Shown piece by piece: positions 54,920-63,920 of a stretch of 64,000 nucleotides of DNA (the stretch's first letter is position 1; every line of letters begins with the position of its first letter). This DNA comes from Halorhodospira halochloris (GTDB lineage: Bacteria; Pseudomonadota; Gammaproteobacteria; Nitrococcales; Halorhodospiraceae), in NCBI RefSeq assembly GCF_002356555.2, contig NZ_AP017372.2, forward strand, positions 2,770,561 through 2,834,560, given 5' to 3'. The notes below the pieces were generated by a model. The model was not told the DNA's origin, made no database searches, and saw only the letters and a program-made list of their open reading frames with translations. The position numbers and the translations under genes were made by a program.

Positions 54920-55831
54920 TTAGTTAATCCTCCCTAATATCCCATCAAGTTCCTCAAGGCTACTGTATCTGATAACAAGCCTCCCTTTTCCCTTACGCTT
55001 ACTATGCATGATATCTACCTCTGTTCCCAGTTTTTCCGTCAGCTTTTCTTGTAGTCTTTCAACATCTGGGTCTTTGTTTGCTGCCTCACCCGCCTTTGAT
55101 TCTTCGCTATTACTCTCTTTCTTTGCCGCCAGCATCTTGCGAACCAGTGACTCCGTCTGACGAACAGTCAGGTTGTCCTTTACCACTTTTGCGGCTGCCT
55201 CACTCTGCTCCCTTCCATGCAAACCAGCAATCACTTTTGCGTGTCCAACATCTAGTGCAGATTCCATAATTAGATTTTGTACATCGTCGTTCAAATCTAA
55301 TAAACGCAATAGGTTTGTGATGCTTGTGCGAGACCTCCCTACTGCCTCCGCAGTCGCTTGATGTGATAGGCCAAACTCATGGATCAAGCGCTGTAATGCG
55401 TGAGCTGCCTCTAAAGGATTTAGATCCTCCCGCTGAAGATTTTCGATCAGCCCTACAGCTATCGCTGCTTCGTCAGTTATCTCCCTAACTATCACCGGGA
55501 CTGTATCCAGACCCGCAAGTTGAGCTGCGCGCCACCGGCGTTCACCTGCAATAATCTCTAGCGTGTCTCCATCATTTCGGGGGCGGACCACAAGAGGTTG
55601 CAATACCCCTTGAACACGTATGGAGTCAGCCAATTCTTCTAAAGCATTCTCATCAAAGGCACGCCGCGGTTGGTACTCTCCACGATGCAATAGATCTATT
55701 GGTGCTTCACGCAGCGTATCGTCTGCACGTACACTCTCCTCAACATCCTCATCAATCGCATCATCTTCTCCCTGCTCTGCACTCAGCAACGCATCTAAAC
55801 CCCTACCCAAGCCGCGTTTTTTACTTCCCAT
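54920..55831 (-). CDS. parB: Chromosome partitioning protein ParB
   Basis: CTPase and DNA-binding protein that loads at parS. The start MGSKKRGLGRGLDALLS has AGGGAG 9 bases upstream; a TTG start 39 bases earlier overlapping parA is less likely. Visible are the box I/II region (GEYQPRRAFDENALEELADSIR, VRPRNDGDTLEIIAGERRWRAAQLAG within about 55-105), the HTH (GLSHQATAEAVGRSRTSITNLLRLL) and a C-terminal dimer domain. About 303 residues. A matching parS lies at 59440. Confidence 0.95.
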   Translation of the reverse strand: MGSKKRGLGRGLDALLSAEQGEDDAIDEDVEESVRADDTLREAPIDLLHRGEYQPRRAFDENALEELADSIRVQGVLQPLVVRPRNDGDTLEIIAGERRWRAAQLAGLDTVPVIVREITDEAAIAVGLIENLQREDLNPLEAAHALQRLIHEFGLSHQATAEAVGRSRTSITNLLRLLDLNDDVQNLIMESALDVGHAKVIAGLHGREQSEAAAKVVKDNLTVRQTESLVRKMLAAKKESNSEESKAGEAANKDPDVERLQEKLTEKLGTEVDIMHSKRKGKGRLVIRYSSLEELDGILGRIN

Positions 55832-55866
55832 TTGCTTCAACTCCCTGAGTTGTACCTTCCAATTTA

Positions 55867-56664
55867 TCAAGCAGATTCGGTTTTCTGTCTTGTATCTTTG
55901 GTTCGTTTACGCCTCTCCATCTCTGTAGCCAGTGCCATATATGCCAGTGCTCCACGAGAGGCACGGTCATAAACCTGCACCGGTAAACCATGGCTAGGAG
56001 CTTCAGCTAACCTCACGTTACGTGGAATAACCGTCTTATATAGTTCTGCCTCAAAGTGATTGCTTAACTGTTCACCTACCTGTGTTGCTAGGTTATTCCT
56101 GGCGTCATACATGGTTCGCAGCAGTCCCTCGATTACTAAAGATTTATTAGCGTTCGCCTGAACACCTTTTATGGTATTTAGAAGAGCCGTTAGCCCTTCC
56201 AACGCAAAATACTCGCACTGTATCGGAATCAGAACACCGTCGGCAGCAACTAGTGCATTAACTGTAAGAATATTCAATGAGGGTGGGCAATCAATAAGCA
56301 CATAATCATAGCTTCGTGAGCATGTATTAAGAGCACGTTTCAATCGCTGTTCCCGCTCTTTTTTTTCCAATAGTTGCACTTCTGCTGCCGTAAGATCTCC
56401 ATTTGCTGGTAGTACTGAGAAGCCTCCACTCTTGCCATAGATAATCGCCTCATTAGGGGCCGTATAATCCATCAGCACCTCATAGGCCGATTTCTCAACT
56501 TCGTCCTTATCAATCCCGCTGCCTACCGTGGCGTTACCTTGCGGATCAAGGTCTACTAATAAGACCTGCTTTCCGTTAAAGACGAGTGATGCGGCTAGAT
56601 TAACGCAAGTAGTGGTTTTGCCCACTCCGCCTTTCTGGTTGGCTATTGTGATAATTCTGGCCAT
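55867..56664 (-). CDS. parA: Chromosome partitioning ATPase ParA (Soj)
   Basis: Deviant-Walker ATPase driving origin segregation with ParB. It begins MARIITIANQKGGVGKTTTCVNLAASL, with the KGGVGKTT motif, followed by LLVDLDPQGNAT and VLIDCPPSLNILT. The 265 residues are typical of chromosomal ParA without an N-terminal HTH. It lies between rsmG and parB, the canonical order. Confidence 0.96.
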   Translation of the reverse strand: MARIITIANQKGGVGKTTTCVNLAASLVFNGKQVLLVDLDPQGNATVGSGIDKDEVEKSAYEVLMDYTAPNEAIIYGKSGGFSVLPANGDLTAAEVQLLEKKEREQRLKRALNTCSRSYDYVLIDCPPSLNILTVNALVAADGVLIPIQCEYFALEGLTALLNTIKGVQANANKSLVIEGLLRTMYDARNNLATQVGEQLSNHFEAELYKTVIPRNVRLAEAPSHGLPVQVYDRASRGALAYMALATEMERRKRTKDTRQKTESA

Positions 56665-56719
56665 AAGGCCCTCCAGATTGATATATTTTTAGGCTTGGAA
56701 GTGCAGCGGTATTGCCTGC

Positions 56720-57352
56720 CTACACATATGATTTCTTGTATCTAATCAACGTAGACCTACCGCTGTCATTTACTACTGGAAGTCTCCTCGAGCAAAGCAT
56801 TTCACCCCAATCACTATTAACCTCTGCTATCTCATCATCTGCCTTCGCCCCTTTTTGAGCAAGCAGTTCTCCTCCTGGCTTAAGCAAACGATCTGCTCGC
56901 TGAATTAATACTTTCAATGAGGCAACAGCACGTGCTGTTATCACACCGTAGCTAGATTCCTGTAGATCCTCCATTCTTTGACGCATGATAAAGGTGTTTT
57001 TTAGACCCAGCTCAAGAGTCGCATGCTGCATAAAGCGCGTTTTTTTTCCATTGCTATCTATAAGCTTTACCGTGAGCATTGGATGTGTAATAGCTAAGGG
57101 TATTCCAGGAAGTCCGGCTCCACTACCAACATCAGCCACAACTCCTTCATTTGGCAGGAAACAACCCAATGTGAGGCTGTCAACGACGTGCCTATCAACT
57201 AATTCATGAACTTGATCAGCTGCAGTAAGGTTGAACGCCTTGTTCCACTTCTCCAGTAATTGAATGTATTGCACTAAGCTTTCTATATGAGCTTCTTCTA
57301 TATCTAAGCCTGTTTGATTCAAACTATCGATAAGTAAATCCTTAACTGGCAT
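56720..57352 (-). CDS. rsmG: 16S rRNA (guanine527-N7)-methyltransferase
   Basis: SAM-dependent enzyme making m7G527 in 16S rRNA. The motif VADVGSGAGLPGIPLAI and the KWNKAFNLTA block are intact, as is VITARAVASLKVLI. The ATG at 57352 was chosen because AAGGG lies 8 bases upstream; another ATG two codons earlier is too close to it. The gene overlaps the end of mnmG by about 11 bases. About 210 residues. Confidence 0.95.
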   Translation of the reverse strand: MPVKDLLIDSLNQTGLDIEEAHIESLVQYIQLLEKWNKAFNLTAADQVHELVDRHVVDSLTLGCFLPNEGVVADVGSGAGLPGIPLAITHPMLTVKLIDSNGKKTRFMQHATLELGLKNTFIMRQRMEDLQESSYGVITARAVASLKVLIQRADRLLKPGGELLAQKGAKADDEIAEVNSDWGEMLCSRRLPVVNDSGRSTLIRYKKSYV

Positions 57353-59234
57353 CAACATTGCCCTTGTTATGCCTAAGCCATCCTTTACTCTTCATGTGAA
57401 TCAGCAGTATTGAAATAGCCGCCGGCGTAACTCCTGAAATAGCGGACGCTTCACCTATCGTTGCAGGTCGCAACCGGCGCAGCTTTTCTTTCACTTCGTT
57501 TGATAATCCATCGATGCTGTCAAAGTCTAGCTCTATAGGAATAAGCACATCTGCGTATTTTTTATGTCGTTTATTATCATGCTCCTCCCTTTCCACGTAC
57601 CCTTCGTAAAGTGCCTCGATCTTGAGTTGTTCACCAACTCTGTCGACTTCGCCATCTGCTTCAGAACCTATAACACAAAGTAGGTTGGCATAATCTATAT
57701 CTGGCCTCTTGAGCAATTCGTATAAAGTCATATCACGTTTTAATCCCGCACCCAGCTTTTTCTTTTGGCGCTCATCTAATCTATTGGGATATATGCGTGT
57801 TTCCTTCAGCCACCTTCTCCTGCTGTCTAGTTCACTCTCATATTGTCTGTAAGCATCCCATAGTTGTTCACTTACCAAGCCCAGCTCGTAACCTCTCCTA
57901 GTTAGGCGCAACTCTGCGTTATCTGAACGAAGTTTTAAGCGATGTTCAGCCCGGCTTGTAAACATACGGTACGGCTCTGTAACACCATCGGTGACTAAAT
58001 CGTCTATCATTACACCGATATAGGCTGTATCCCTATCCGGAACCCACGATTCACATCCTGATATCGCAAGTGCAGCGTTCACCCCAGCGATTAATCCTTG
58101 CCCTGCTGCTTCCTCATATCCTGTCGTACCGTTAATTTGCCCAGCAAGAAAAAGCCGCTTAATCATTTCGGTTTCCAGTGTTTTTCTAAGACAGCGCGGG
58201 TCAACAAAGTCGTATTCAATCGCATACCCCGGCCTTACAATGCGGGCCGCCTGCATCCCTGGGCAGCTTCTTATGATCGCTAACTGCACATCGAAAGGTA
58301 ACCCAGTCGAAATCCCGTTTGGATATACTTCAAGTGAATCTAAGCCTTCAGGTTCTAGAAATATCTGGTGAGAATCTCTATCTGAAAACCTTACAATCTT
58401 GTCTTCTATCGAAGGACAGTAGCGCGGCCCACTCGATGATATAGCGCCGCTGTACATCGGAGACATCTCAAGCGCATTCTCAATAATTTCATGAGTTGCT
58501 GGCGTAGTATAAGTGATCATGCATGGCACTTCAGGCAGCTGCAGGCTGCGCCTGTCAAATCGCACAAACTTTGGACGTGGATCTTCCCCATACTGGATGG
58601 AAAGCTTGTCTGTATCCAATGATCTTTTGTCTAGCCTCGGCGGTGTCCCAGTTTTTAATCTACCTATAGGCAAGTTGAATTCACGTAGGCTTGCTGATAG
58701 TGCGATTGATGATGGATCCCCCGCCCTACCACCGTCGTGCTTCACATTGCCTACATGAATTCTTCCATCTAGGAAAGTCCCAGTGGTCATTACTACGCCT
58801 TCAGAATGTATACATCCGCTGATCCTCCCTTTTACCCCAACACACATTTCACCCTCAATAATTAGTTCAAGTACCGTGTCTTGGAGCAAGTGCAAGTTTT
58901 TGTATGTATCAAGAATTTCTCTTATAGTTTTAGCGTAGGTCTGGCGGTCAGCTTGGATACGCGGCGCTTGAACCGCTGGTCCCTTCCTCCTATTCAGCAC
59001 ACGCCCTTGTATAGCAGCTGCATCAGCCGCCTTACCCATAACTCCATCTAGAGCTGCTATCTCTCGAACAAGATGGCCTTTTCCAATACCACCGATCGCT
59101 GGATTACATGAAAGAACACCGATTGTATCTAGATTGTGTGTAATAAGCAGGGTTTCTTTTCCAAGCCGACAAGCTGCGGCTGCAGCCTCTACCCCAGCGT
59201 GCCCTCCACCAACTACTATCAGATCAAATCTCAT
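57342..59234 (-). CDS. mnmG: tRNA uridine 5-carboxymethylaminomethyl modification enzyme, FAD subunit
   Basis: With MnmE it modifies wobble uridine 34. The FAD motif VVGGGHAGVEAAAAACRLG opens the protein; CNPAIGGIGKGHLVREI, GTFLDGRIHVG and the RPGYAIEYDFVDPRCL block follow, and a C-terminal helical domain ends with the GEASAISGVTPAAISILLIH stretch. The 630 residues are normal. Its upstream region is an unusual 707-base gene-free gap. Confidence 0.97.
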   Translation of the reverse strand: MRFDLIVVGGGHAGVEAAAAACRLGKETLLITHNLDTIGVLSCNPAIGGIGKGHLVREIAALDGVMGKAADAAAIQGRVLNRRKGPAVQAPRIQADRQTYAKTIREILDTYKNLHLLQDTVLELIIEGEMCVGVKGRISGCIHSEGVVMTTGTFLDGRIHVGNVKHDGGRAGDPSSIALSASLREFNLPIGRLKTGTPPRLDKRSLDTDKLSIQYGEDPRPKFVRFDRRSLQLPEVPCMITYTTPATHEIIENALEMSPMYSGAISSSGPRYCPSIEDKIVRFSDRDSHQIFLEPEGLDSLEVYPNGISTGLPFDVQLAIIRSCPGMQAARIVRPGYAIEYDFVDPRCLRKTLETEMIKRLFLAGQINGTTGYEEAAGQGLIAGVNAALAISGCESWVPDRDTAYIGVMIDDLVTDGVTEPYRMFTSRAEHRLKLRSDNAELRLTRRGYELGLVSEQLWDAYRQYESELDSRRRWLKETRIYPNRLDERQKKKLGAGLKRDMTLYELLKRPDIDYANLLCVIGSEADGEVDRVGEQLKIEALYEGYVEREEHDNKRHKKYADVLIPIELDFDSIDGLSNEVKEKLRRLRPATIGEASAISGVTPAAISILLIHMKSKGWLRHNKGNVDAS

Positions 59235-59941
59235 ACCGATATCTCTGCATTGCAGACCTGCGTTTACCTAATCACACCACCAAATTCACTTCTGTTCGCG
59301 CCACATGCACGCCTGAGAAGCATTACTCCTCAACCAGCATCTCAACTTCTTAATGAAGTAATATGTTCTACATCAATGATGGCCAAGAGACCTAGCACAG
59401 ATGCGCCGCACAATCTCACCTGCACGTGCATATGCTTCATGTTCCACGTGGAACATCTATCAATCGTGGGCAGTCGATGTATACCATATCACTGACAAAG
59501 CTTAATTCAAGCACAACCTTACATTTCCGTTTGACTAAGAAACTCTTAGGGGCGTTATTCAAAGCAAACAAATCACTACTGACAAATAGTAGGTGGCGCA
59601 CATGCTTCTACAAACTGAACAATGTAGTTGTGAGCTCAGCTGATAGCGTCTGATACAGATATGGGGGCATTGAGAGGGTCCAACCAAGAACTCAACAAAG
59701 GGTGGTTGGCCTTATTTACTTTCGGAGATGAGCTGATGTGTTGAAAGATGTGGCTATATCGTTTTTCTCGGGTTGCGGTGGATTAGGCTAATAATAATTA
59801 GTCTAAGGATGTTGTGGTAGGTAACAAGTGATAAATAATTTTACTGAGTGGTAATCGGAAAAAGCAAATGATATGACAAATTAAGAAGTGTCAGCGGATG
59901 ACAATTTAGAATATTATAGTTGGTGAATCTATCGATGCTCA
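59235..59941. other. Gene-free AT-rich gap with parS between mnmG and mnmE
   Basis: No supported coding region lies on either strand. The mnmG-proximal half contains the parS site and nearby palindrome TGCACGTGCA (59421-59430); the mnmE-proximal part (about 59760-59935) is very AT rich, with runs such as TAATAATAATTAG. A small inverted repeat TGTCA..TGACA lies near 59890. I found no good DnaA box here. In enterobacteria oriC is next to mnmG, so an origin-related role is conceivable. Confidence 0.5.
59440..59455. promoter_or_regulatory. parS centromere site
   Basis: TGTTCCACGTGGAACA is a perfect 16-bp palindrome that matches the conserved bacterial parS consensus. It is the only such site I found in the window and lies about 3.6 kb from parB on the same side of the predicted origin, where ParB loading sites are expected. 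Confidence 0.95.
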
Positions 59942-61351
59942 CTACTTTCCAATACAGAATTTACTAAATATGCTGTCCAGAACATGCTCTGGTGTGACAT
60001 GTCCTGTTATCTCACTCAAACTATTTTGCGCATTACGCAGGTGTTCTGCGACAATTGCAATATCATATTCCCTCTCATATGCATTAACGGCTGCCTCTAA
60101 ATGGCTTTTGCATGATGAAAATGAATCAACATGTCTCTGCTCTGAAGCGTATACATCCCCATGATCCGAATCAGCTACTACATCAGCGATGATTTCTCTT
60201 AACGTGTGTAGGCCGGTGCCAGATATAGCACTTACTGGGATTACGCGGGCTTCATCAATGCCTGCATTATCCGCAATATATGCCAAGTCTGAAGCCCGAT
60301 CATCACAAAGATCTGCTTTATTGCAGGCTACTATCAAGCTCTTACCTTCTGGTATTAACCGCAAGACTTCTATATCATCTTCGCCTAATCCTTTATGTAA
60401 TTCGATAACTAGGAGAGCAATATCAGATTCTTCAATTTGCTGCTGGGCTCGGCGTATACCCTCCAGCTCAATAGAATTGATCGATTCACTGAATCTAATT
60501 CCAGCTGTATCAACCAAGTCAACAGTTTGTGTGTTACATTCAAACCTTTCGCGGATGAGATCTCTAGTGGTACCTTCGGTGTCGGTGACAATCGACGATT
60601 CACGACCAACAAGTACGTTCATCAATTTAGATTTTCCGACATTAGGTCTCCCGACTAATGAAATCTGGTAGCCAGACCTAAGCTTCAATCCATTCTCTGC
60701 TCGTTGCAGAAGCCCATTTATTTCACTGTTGATTTCGCATAACTCATTAATTAAATAAGGTTTATTAAAATCAGTGATATCTTCCTCATCTGGGAAATCC
60801 AACGTAGCTTCAATGCGTGACCGCAATTCAAGAATACGATCAGCTATATCACGAATTAAATTACCGTAGGAACCATCAAGCGATCTCAAGGCTGCCTTTC
60901 GAGCAGCTTGAGATTCTGCATCGATTAAAGCTGCTATAGCCTCAGCCTGACTTAAGTCTAATTGTCCGTTTAAGAAAGCCCTCTCAGTGAACTCACCACG
61001 TTCAGCTGGTCTTGCCCCTGCACTACATACCTCTGAAAAAAGGGCTGTTACAACAGCTGGGCCACCATGGCATTGCAGCTCGACCACATCCTCACCGGTA
61101 TAAGAATTAGGCTGGAGAAAAGGAATGACCAAACCTGTATCAATAGCCTCACCACTGCTATTGCGAAATGTACGCAGTGCTGCAATGCGATGGCTTGGGA
61201 TATTACCAGCTATAGACTCTGCAACATCGCATGCTATTGGACCTGATATTCTGATGATTGCCACCGCACCTTTTCCAGGTGCGGTAGCTACTGCTGCTAT
61301 TGTGTCTATTTCCGATCCTCCGGTCCTAGATACTGGCGCATTATGTACCAT
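59942..61351 (-). CDS. mnmE: tRNA uridine-modifying GTPase MnmE
   Basis: GTPase partner of MnmG. The N-terminal folate-binding domain ([23 protein letters not shown]), the G-domain P-loop [12 protein letters not shown], the switch [15 protein letters not shown] and the C-terminal FCIGK are present. The start is uncertain: the only canonical one is the ATG used here, 46 bases inside yidC and without a ribosome-binding site. Family alignment and a perfect GGAGG 7 bases upstream instead point to an ATA codon at 61309, which overlaps the yidC stop as ATAG. Confidence 0.95.
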   Translation of the reverse strand: MVHNAPVSRTGGSEIDTIAAVATAPGKGAVAIIRISGPIACDVAESIAGNIPSHRIAALRTFRNSSGEAIDTGLVIPFLQPNSYTGEDVVELQCHGGPAVVTALFSEVCSAGARPAERGEFTERAFLNGQLDLSQAEAIAALIDAESQAARKAALRSLDGSYGNLIRDIADRILELRSRIEATLDFPDEEDITDFNKPYLINELCEINSEINGLLQRAENGLKLRSGYQISLVGRPNVGKSKLMNVLVGRESSIVTDTEGTTRDLIRERFECNTQTVDLVDTAGIRFSESINSIELEGIRRAQQQIEESDIALLVIELHKGLGEDDIEVLRLIPEGKSLIVACNKADLCDDRASDLAYIADNAGIDEARVIPVSAISGTGLHTLREIIADVVADSDHGDVYASEQRHVDSFSSCKSHLEAAVNAYEREYDIAIVAEHLRNAQNSLSEITGHVTPEHVLDSIFSKFCIGK

Positions 61352-62997
61352 TGCTGAGCGATAGATAAAACGTTATTAGAAAGCCAGTATAGTACCAATC
61401 CCGCTGGGAACAACATGAAGAATGCAGTGAAGATGAAAGGTAAAACCTGCATCACACGCTTCTGAATCGGATCCATGGGAGGGGGATTGAGCTTCATTTG
61501 GACAATCATACTTAGCCCCATGAGTAAGGGCAGTATAAAATAAGGATCCCTGCTTGATAGGTCTTGTATCCACAATATGAAAGGCTCGTGCCGAATTTCT
61601 ACGCTCTCTATTAATACCCAATATAGAGCTATAAAGACCGGAATTTGTACAAGCATTGGAAGACAACCACCCAGGGGATTAATCTTCTCCTTCTTGTACA
61701 GCTCCATCAATGCCTGGTTCATCTGCTGTTTATCGTCAGCGTAACGCTCACGAATTTGTTGCATTTTTGGCTGAACCTTACGCATCCTTGCCATTGAACG
61801 GTAACTAATGGAAGAAAGCTTAAAGAATAGGATTTTTATAAAGAGCGTCAATATGATTATTGCCACGCCCCAGTTCTTGACCACATTTTGTATATGATCA
61901 AGTGCCCAAAAGAGAGGATTGGCTAGAATGGTTAGGAAACCGTAATCAACTGTAAGGCGTAAATTCTCGATATCTGGTATCGCAGTAAGACGCGATTGAT
62001 CCTTAGGGCCGATGAAAAGCTGATTTTCTGTGCTCTTGCTTTCACCTCCGGGAACCACTAACCATGGTGAGGACATACCAACAAGGTATGTATCACCAGG
62101 TAACGCCCTAGTGTAGAAGCGGTACTGTTTCTCCTGATCAGGCAAAATTACAGCTACAAAATAGTGCTGGAGCATAGACATCCAGCCGCCAGTTACATCT
62201 CTACGAAGATCCTGATCTTCCATGTCACTAAACGAGATGCGTTCATAGCTGTCAGCTGGTGTATACATAGCACCGCCGGTAAAGCTATGAACATACCAAG
62301 GGGTAGCACCCGCGGGATCAGGCTCACGCAAAAGCTCTACGTACTGAAATCCACGCCACTCGTCATCGCCTTTATTCTCAACCTCATGGCGCACATTAAC
62401 TATGTAGCTATCCCTTTTGAAGGTATAGATCTTCCTTACTTCTATATCACCTTCGCGCCATATCAGCGGGACTTCAAGGGTCTCCTCAGTATCATCTAAA
62501 TGATATGTGTCTTTCTCTACTTCATAGTGTGCGTCTCTTCCAGGACCATCCCTACCAAGCCCAGTTCTTGCTACAAAGAACGGCTCGCCCTCATCTCTCA
62601 TAAGCCTGAAGGGGGAGTCGTCATCGGATGATTTATAATGTTGGAGAAGATCGGCCTGACGGATATCTCCACCATCTGTACTAATTTCTATTTCAAAGAG
62701 ATCAGTAGTTACCCTGATTCTTTTGCCTTCATCATCCTCTCGATCTGGGATTTGCTGTGTAGGCGATTCGTCTGACACCTCATCAGGTGATTCAGGATCA
62801 GCTCCATCAACTCCAGGTGATTCTGGGTCTGCTTCTCGTCTATCGGCTAAATCAGGATCATCTTCGGGGTCATCTGCATCCTGACGCTCCTCAACGACGG
62901 CGTCATCATGTTCAGCATGTTCGGCCTGCCAAGCGAAATACATTAGCGCGCTGATCACGATTAGTGCTATCAGCAATATATAGCGCTGATTTTCCAT
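61306..62997 (-). CDS. yidC: Membrane protein insertase YidC
   Basis: Inserts and folds inner-membrane proteins. The N-terminal anchor helix ([18 protein letters not shown]) is followed by an extremely acidic, Pro/Ser-rich linker (about 22-95), the periplasmic beta-supersandwich, and the conserved five-helix core ([71 protein letters not shown]). The 563 residues fit Gram-negative YidC. It ends by overlapping mnmE. Confidence 0.96.
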   Translation of the reverse strand: MENQRYILLIALIVISALMYFAWQAEHAEHDDAVVEERQDADDPEDDPDLADRREADPESPGVDGADPESPDEVSDESPTQQIPDREDDEGKRIRVTTDLFEIEISTDGGDIRQADLLQHYKSSDDDSPFRLMRDEGEPFFVARTGLGRDGPGRDAHYEVEKDTYHLDDTEETLEVPLIWREGDIEVRKIYTFKRDSYIVNVRHEVENKGDDEWRGFQYVELLREPDPAGATPWYVHSFTGGAMYTPADSYERISFSDMEDQDLRRDVTGGWMSMLQHYFVAVILPDQEKQYRFYTRALPGDTYLVGMSSPWLVVPGGESKSTENQLFIGPKDQSRLTAIPDIENLRLTVDYGFLTILANPLFWALDHIQNVVKNWGVAIIILTLFIKILFFKLSSISYRSMARMRKVQPKMQQIRERYADDKQQMNQALMELYKKEKINPLGGCLPMLVQIPVFIALYWVLIESVEIRHEPFILWIQDLSSRDPYFILPLLMGLSMIVQMKLNPPPMDPIQKRVMQVLPFIFTAFFMLFPAGLVLYWLSNNVLSIAQQWYIMRQYLGPEDRK

Positions 62998-63003
62998 CAG
63001 GTT

Positions 63004-63261
63004 CTACTCTCGTAAGCTCTTATGACGTTGTGGAACAGGATCTAAGCCACCTGGGTGCCACGGATGGCATTTAAGTAGTCTCTTTACCCCGAGGTATAAT
63101 CCAAGTAATACTCCGTAGCGACTAACTGCTTCTAAGGTGTACTCTGAACAAGTTGGAAGAAAACGGCACCGCGGCCCAAGAAGCGGACTGACTACGTACT
63201 GATATGAACGTATCAGTACTATCAGGAGCTTCTGCATGAGCGATCTTGAATACGCTGCCAT
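63004..63261 (-). CDS. yidD: Membrane protein insertion efficiency factor YidD
   Basis: Small membrane-associated protein between rnpA and yidC. The family core [29 protein letters not shown] and [18 protein letters not shown] are intact with the conserved Cys residues. The 85-residue form matches E. coli length and overlaps rnpA by 40 bases; a later ATG (63237) would still leave the core intact. Confidence 0.93.
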   Translation of the reverse strand: MAAYSRSLMQKLLIVLIRSYQYVVSPLLGPRCRFLPTCSEYTLEAVSRYGVLLGLYLGVKRLLKCHPWHPGGLDPVPQRHKSLRE

Positions 63262-63602
63262 ATCTGTCTCAGCTGCCTAAATACAGCCTTGTTGCTCTGC
63301 GAGTTTATATCGCGAGTTACTCCAACTACTACATCTACCCCCAGGTCCGCAGGCACGCTCGTTCTGAAACTCTCTCTTAGCAAGCGCTTGACACGACTAC
63401 GGTCTACGGCACGTCTTAGATGTCTCTTTGGTGCCATTATCCCTAACCGTGGATGTCCACGATGATTCTCACGCACCAAAGCCCTAAGTCCACCTACTCT
63501 GGCAACGTATTCAGGATTACGCAGCAGTTGGTCGTAAGAAGCACGCCGCAGTAACCGCGCCTCTCTTGGAAACCCTTGCTTTCCTGGGGTTCTAGCTATA
63601 AT
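63222..63602 (-). CDS. rnpA: RNase P protein component, with an apparent non-canonical start codon
   Basis: Basic protein subunit of RNase P. The family signature [13 protein letters not shown] and HPRLGIM are present. The conserved N-terminal block [18 protein letters not shown] is in frame upstream of every ATG, GTG or TTG, so the protein must begin just after the rpmH stop, where only ATT (63602) or ATA (63599) is available. AGGG lies 9 bases before the ATT. This gives ~126 residues, near the usual ~119; the first GTG (63479) would remove about a third of the fold. Confidence 0.9.
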   Translation of the reverse strand: MIARTPGKQGFPREARLLRRASYDQLLRNPEYVARVGGLRALVRENHRGHPRLGIMAPKRHLRRAVDRSRVKRLLRESFRTSVPADLGVDVVVGVTRDINSQSNKAVFRQLRQIWQRIQDRSCRSS

Positions 63603-63608
63603 AGCTAC

Positions 63609-63749
63609 TTACCCTGAAACTGACAGGCGCTTTCGTCCCTTAGCACGACGTCGCTTGATTACAGCTCTTCCTGCTCGGGTTGACATCCTTGCTCTAAACC
63701 CATGTGTGCGCAGTCGTTTTATGTTACTCGGCTGATATGTTCGTTTCAT
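63609..63749 (-). CDS. rpmH: 50S ribosomal protein L34
   Basis: A 46-residue very basic protein: [20 protein letters not shown] at the start and [15 protein letters not shown] at the end, matching bacterial L34 throughout. It lies 6 bases upstream of the apparent rnpA start in the same frame. A consensus sigma-70 promoter is 50 bases upstream of its ATG. Confidence 0.98.
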   Translation of the reverse strand: MKRTYQPSNIKRLRTHGFRARMSTRAGRAVIKRRRAKGRKRLSVSG

Positions 63750-63805
63750 AACGTCACTCATTCAGTTTATTGCATCGACATAGCCGCAAAGGGCGGTGAG
63801 CGGCG

Positions 63806-63834
63806 AATCTACTTGCAAGTATACTTTATGTCAA
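63806..63834 (-). promoter_or_regulatory. Sigma-70 promoter of the rpmH operon
   Basis: On the minus strand a perfect -35 TTGACA (63829-63834) is 17 bases from TAGATT (63806-63811), a 4/6 match to the -10. The start would lie near 63799, giving a ~50-base leader to rpmH. Confidence 0.75.
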
Positions 63835-63845
63835 TCTGCTTTGCT

Positions 63846-63854
63846 TGTGGATAA
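63846..63854 (-). promoter_or_regulatory. DnaA box (perfect)
   Basis: TGTGGATAA is the exact complement of TTATCCACA. It lies directly upstream of the rpmH promoter, typical for the rpmH-dnaA region of gammaproteobacteria. Confidence 0.8.
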
Positions 63855-63911
63855 ATGTGCGTGCTGCCATATACACTGTCAGGCTGTACGGAACAGTAAA
63901 GTGAATGGGGA

Positions 63912-63920
63912 GCATCCACA
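63912..63920 (+). promoter_or_regulatory. Weak DnaA box
   Basis: GCATCCACA matches TTATCCACA at 7 of 9 positions, 58 bases from the perfect box. Alone it would not be called. Confidence 0.35.

Noticed and set aside
59426..59653. Small rightward reading frame over parS
   Set aside because: No ribosome site, odd composition, and it runs through the parS palindrome in a region that looks non-coding.
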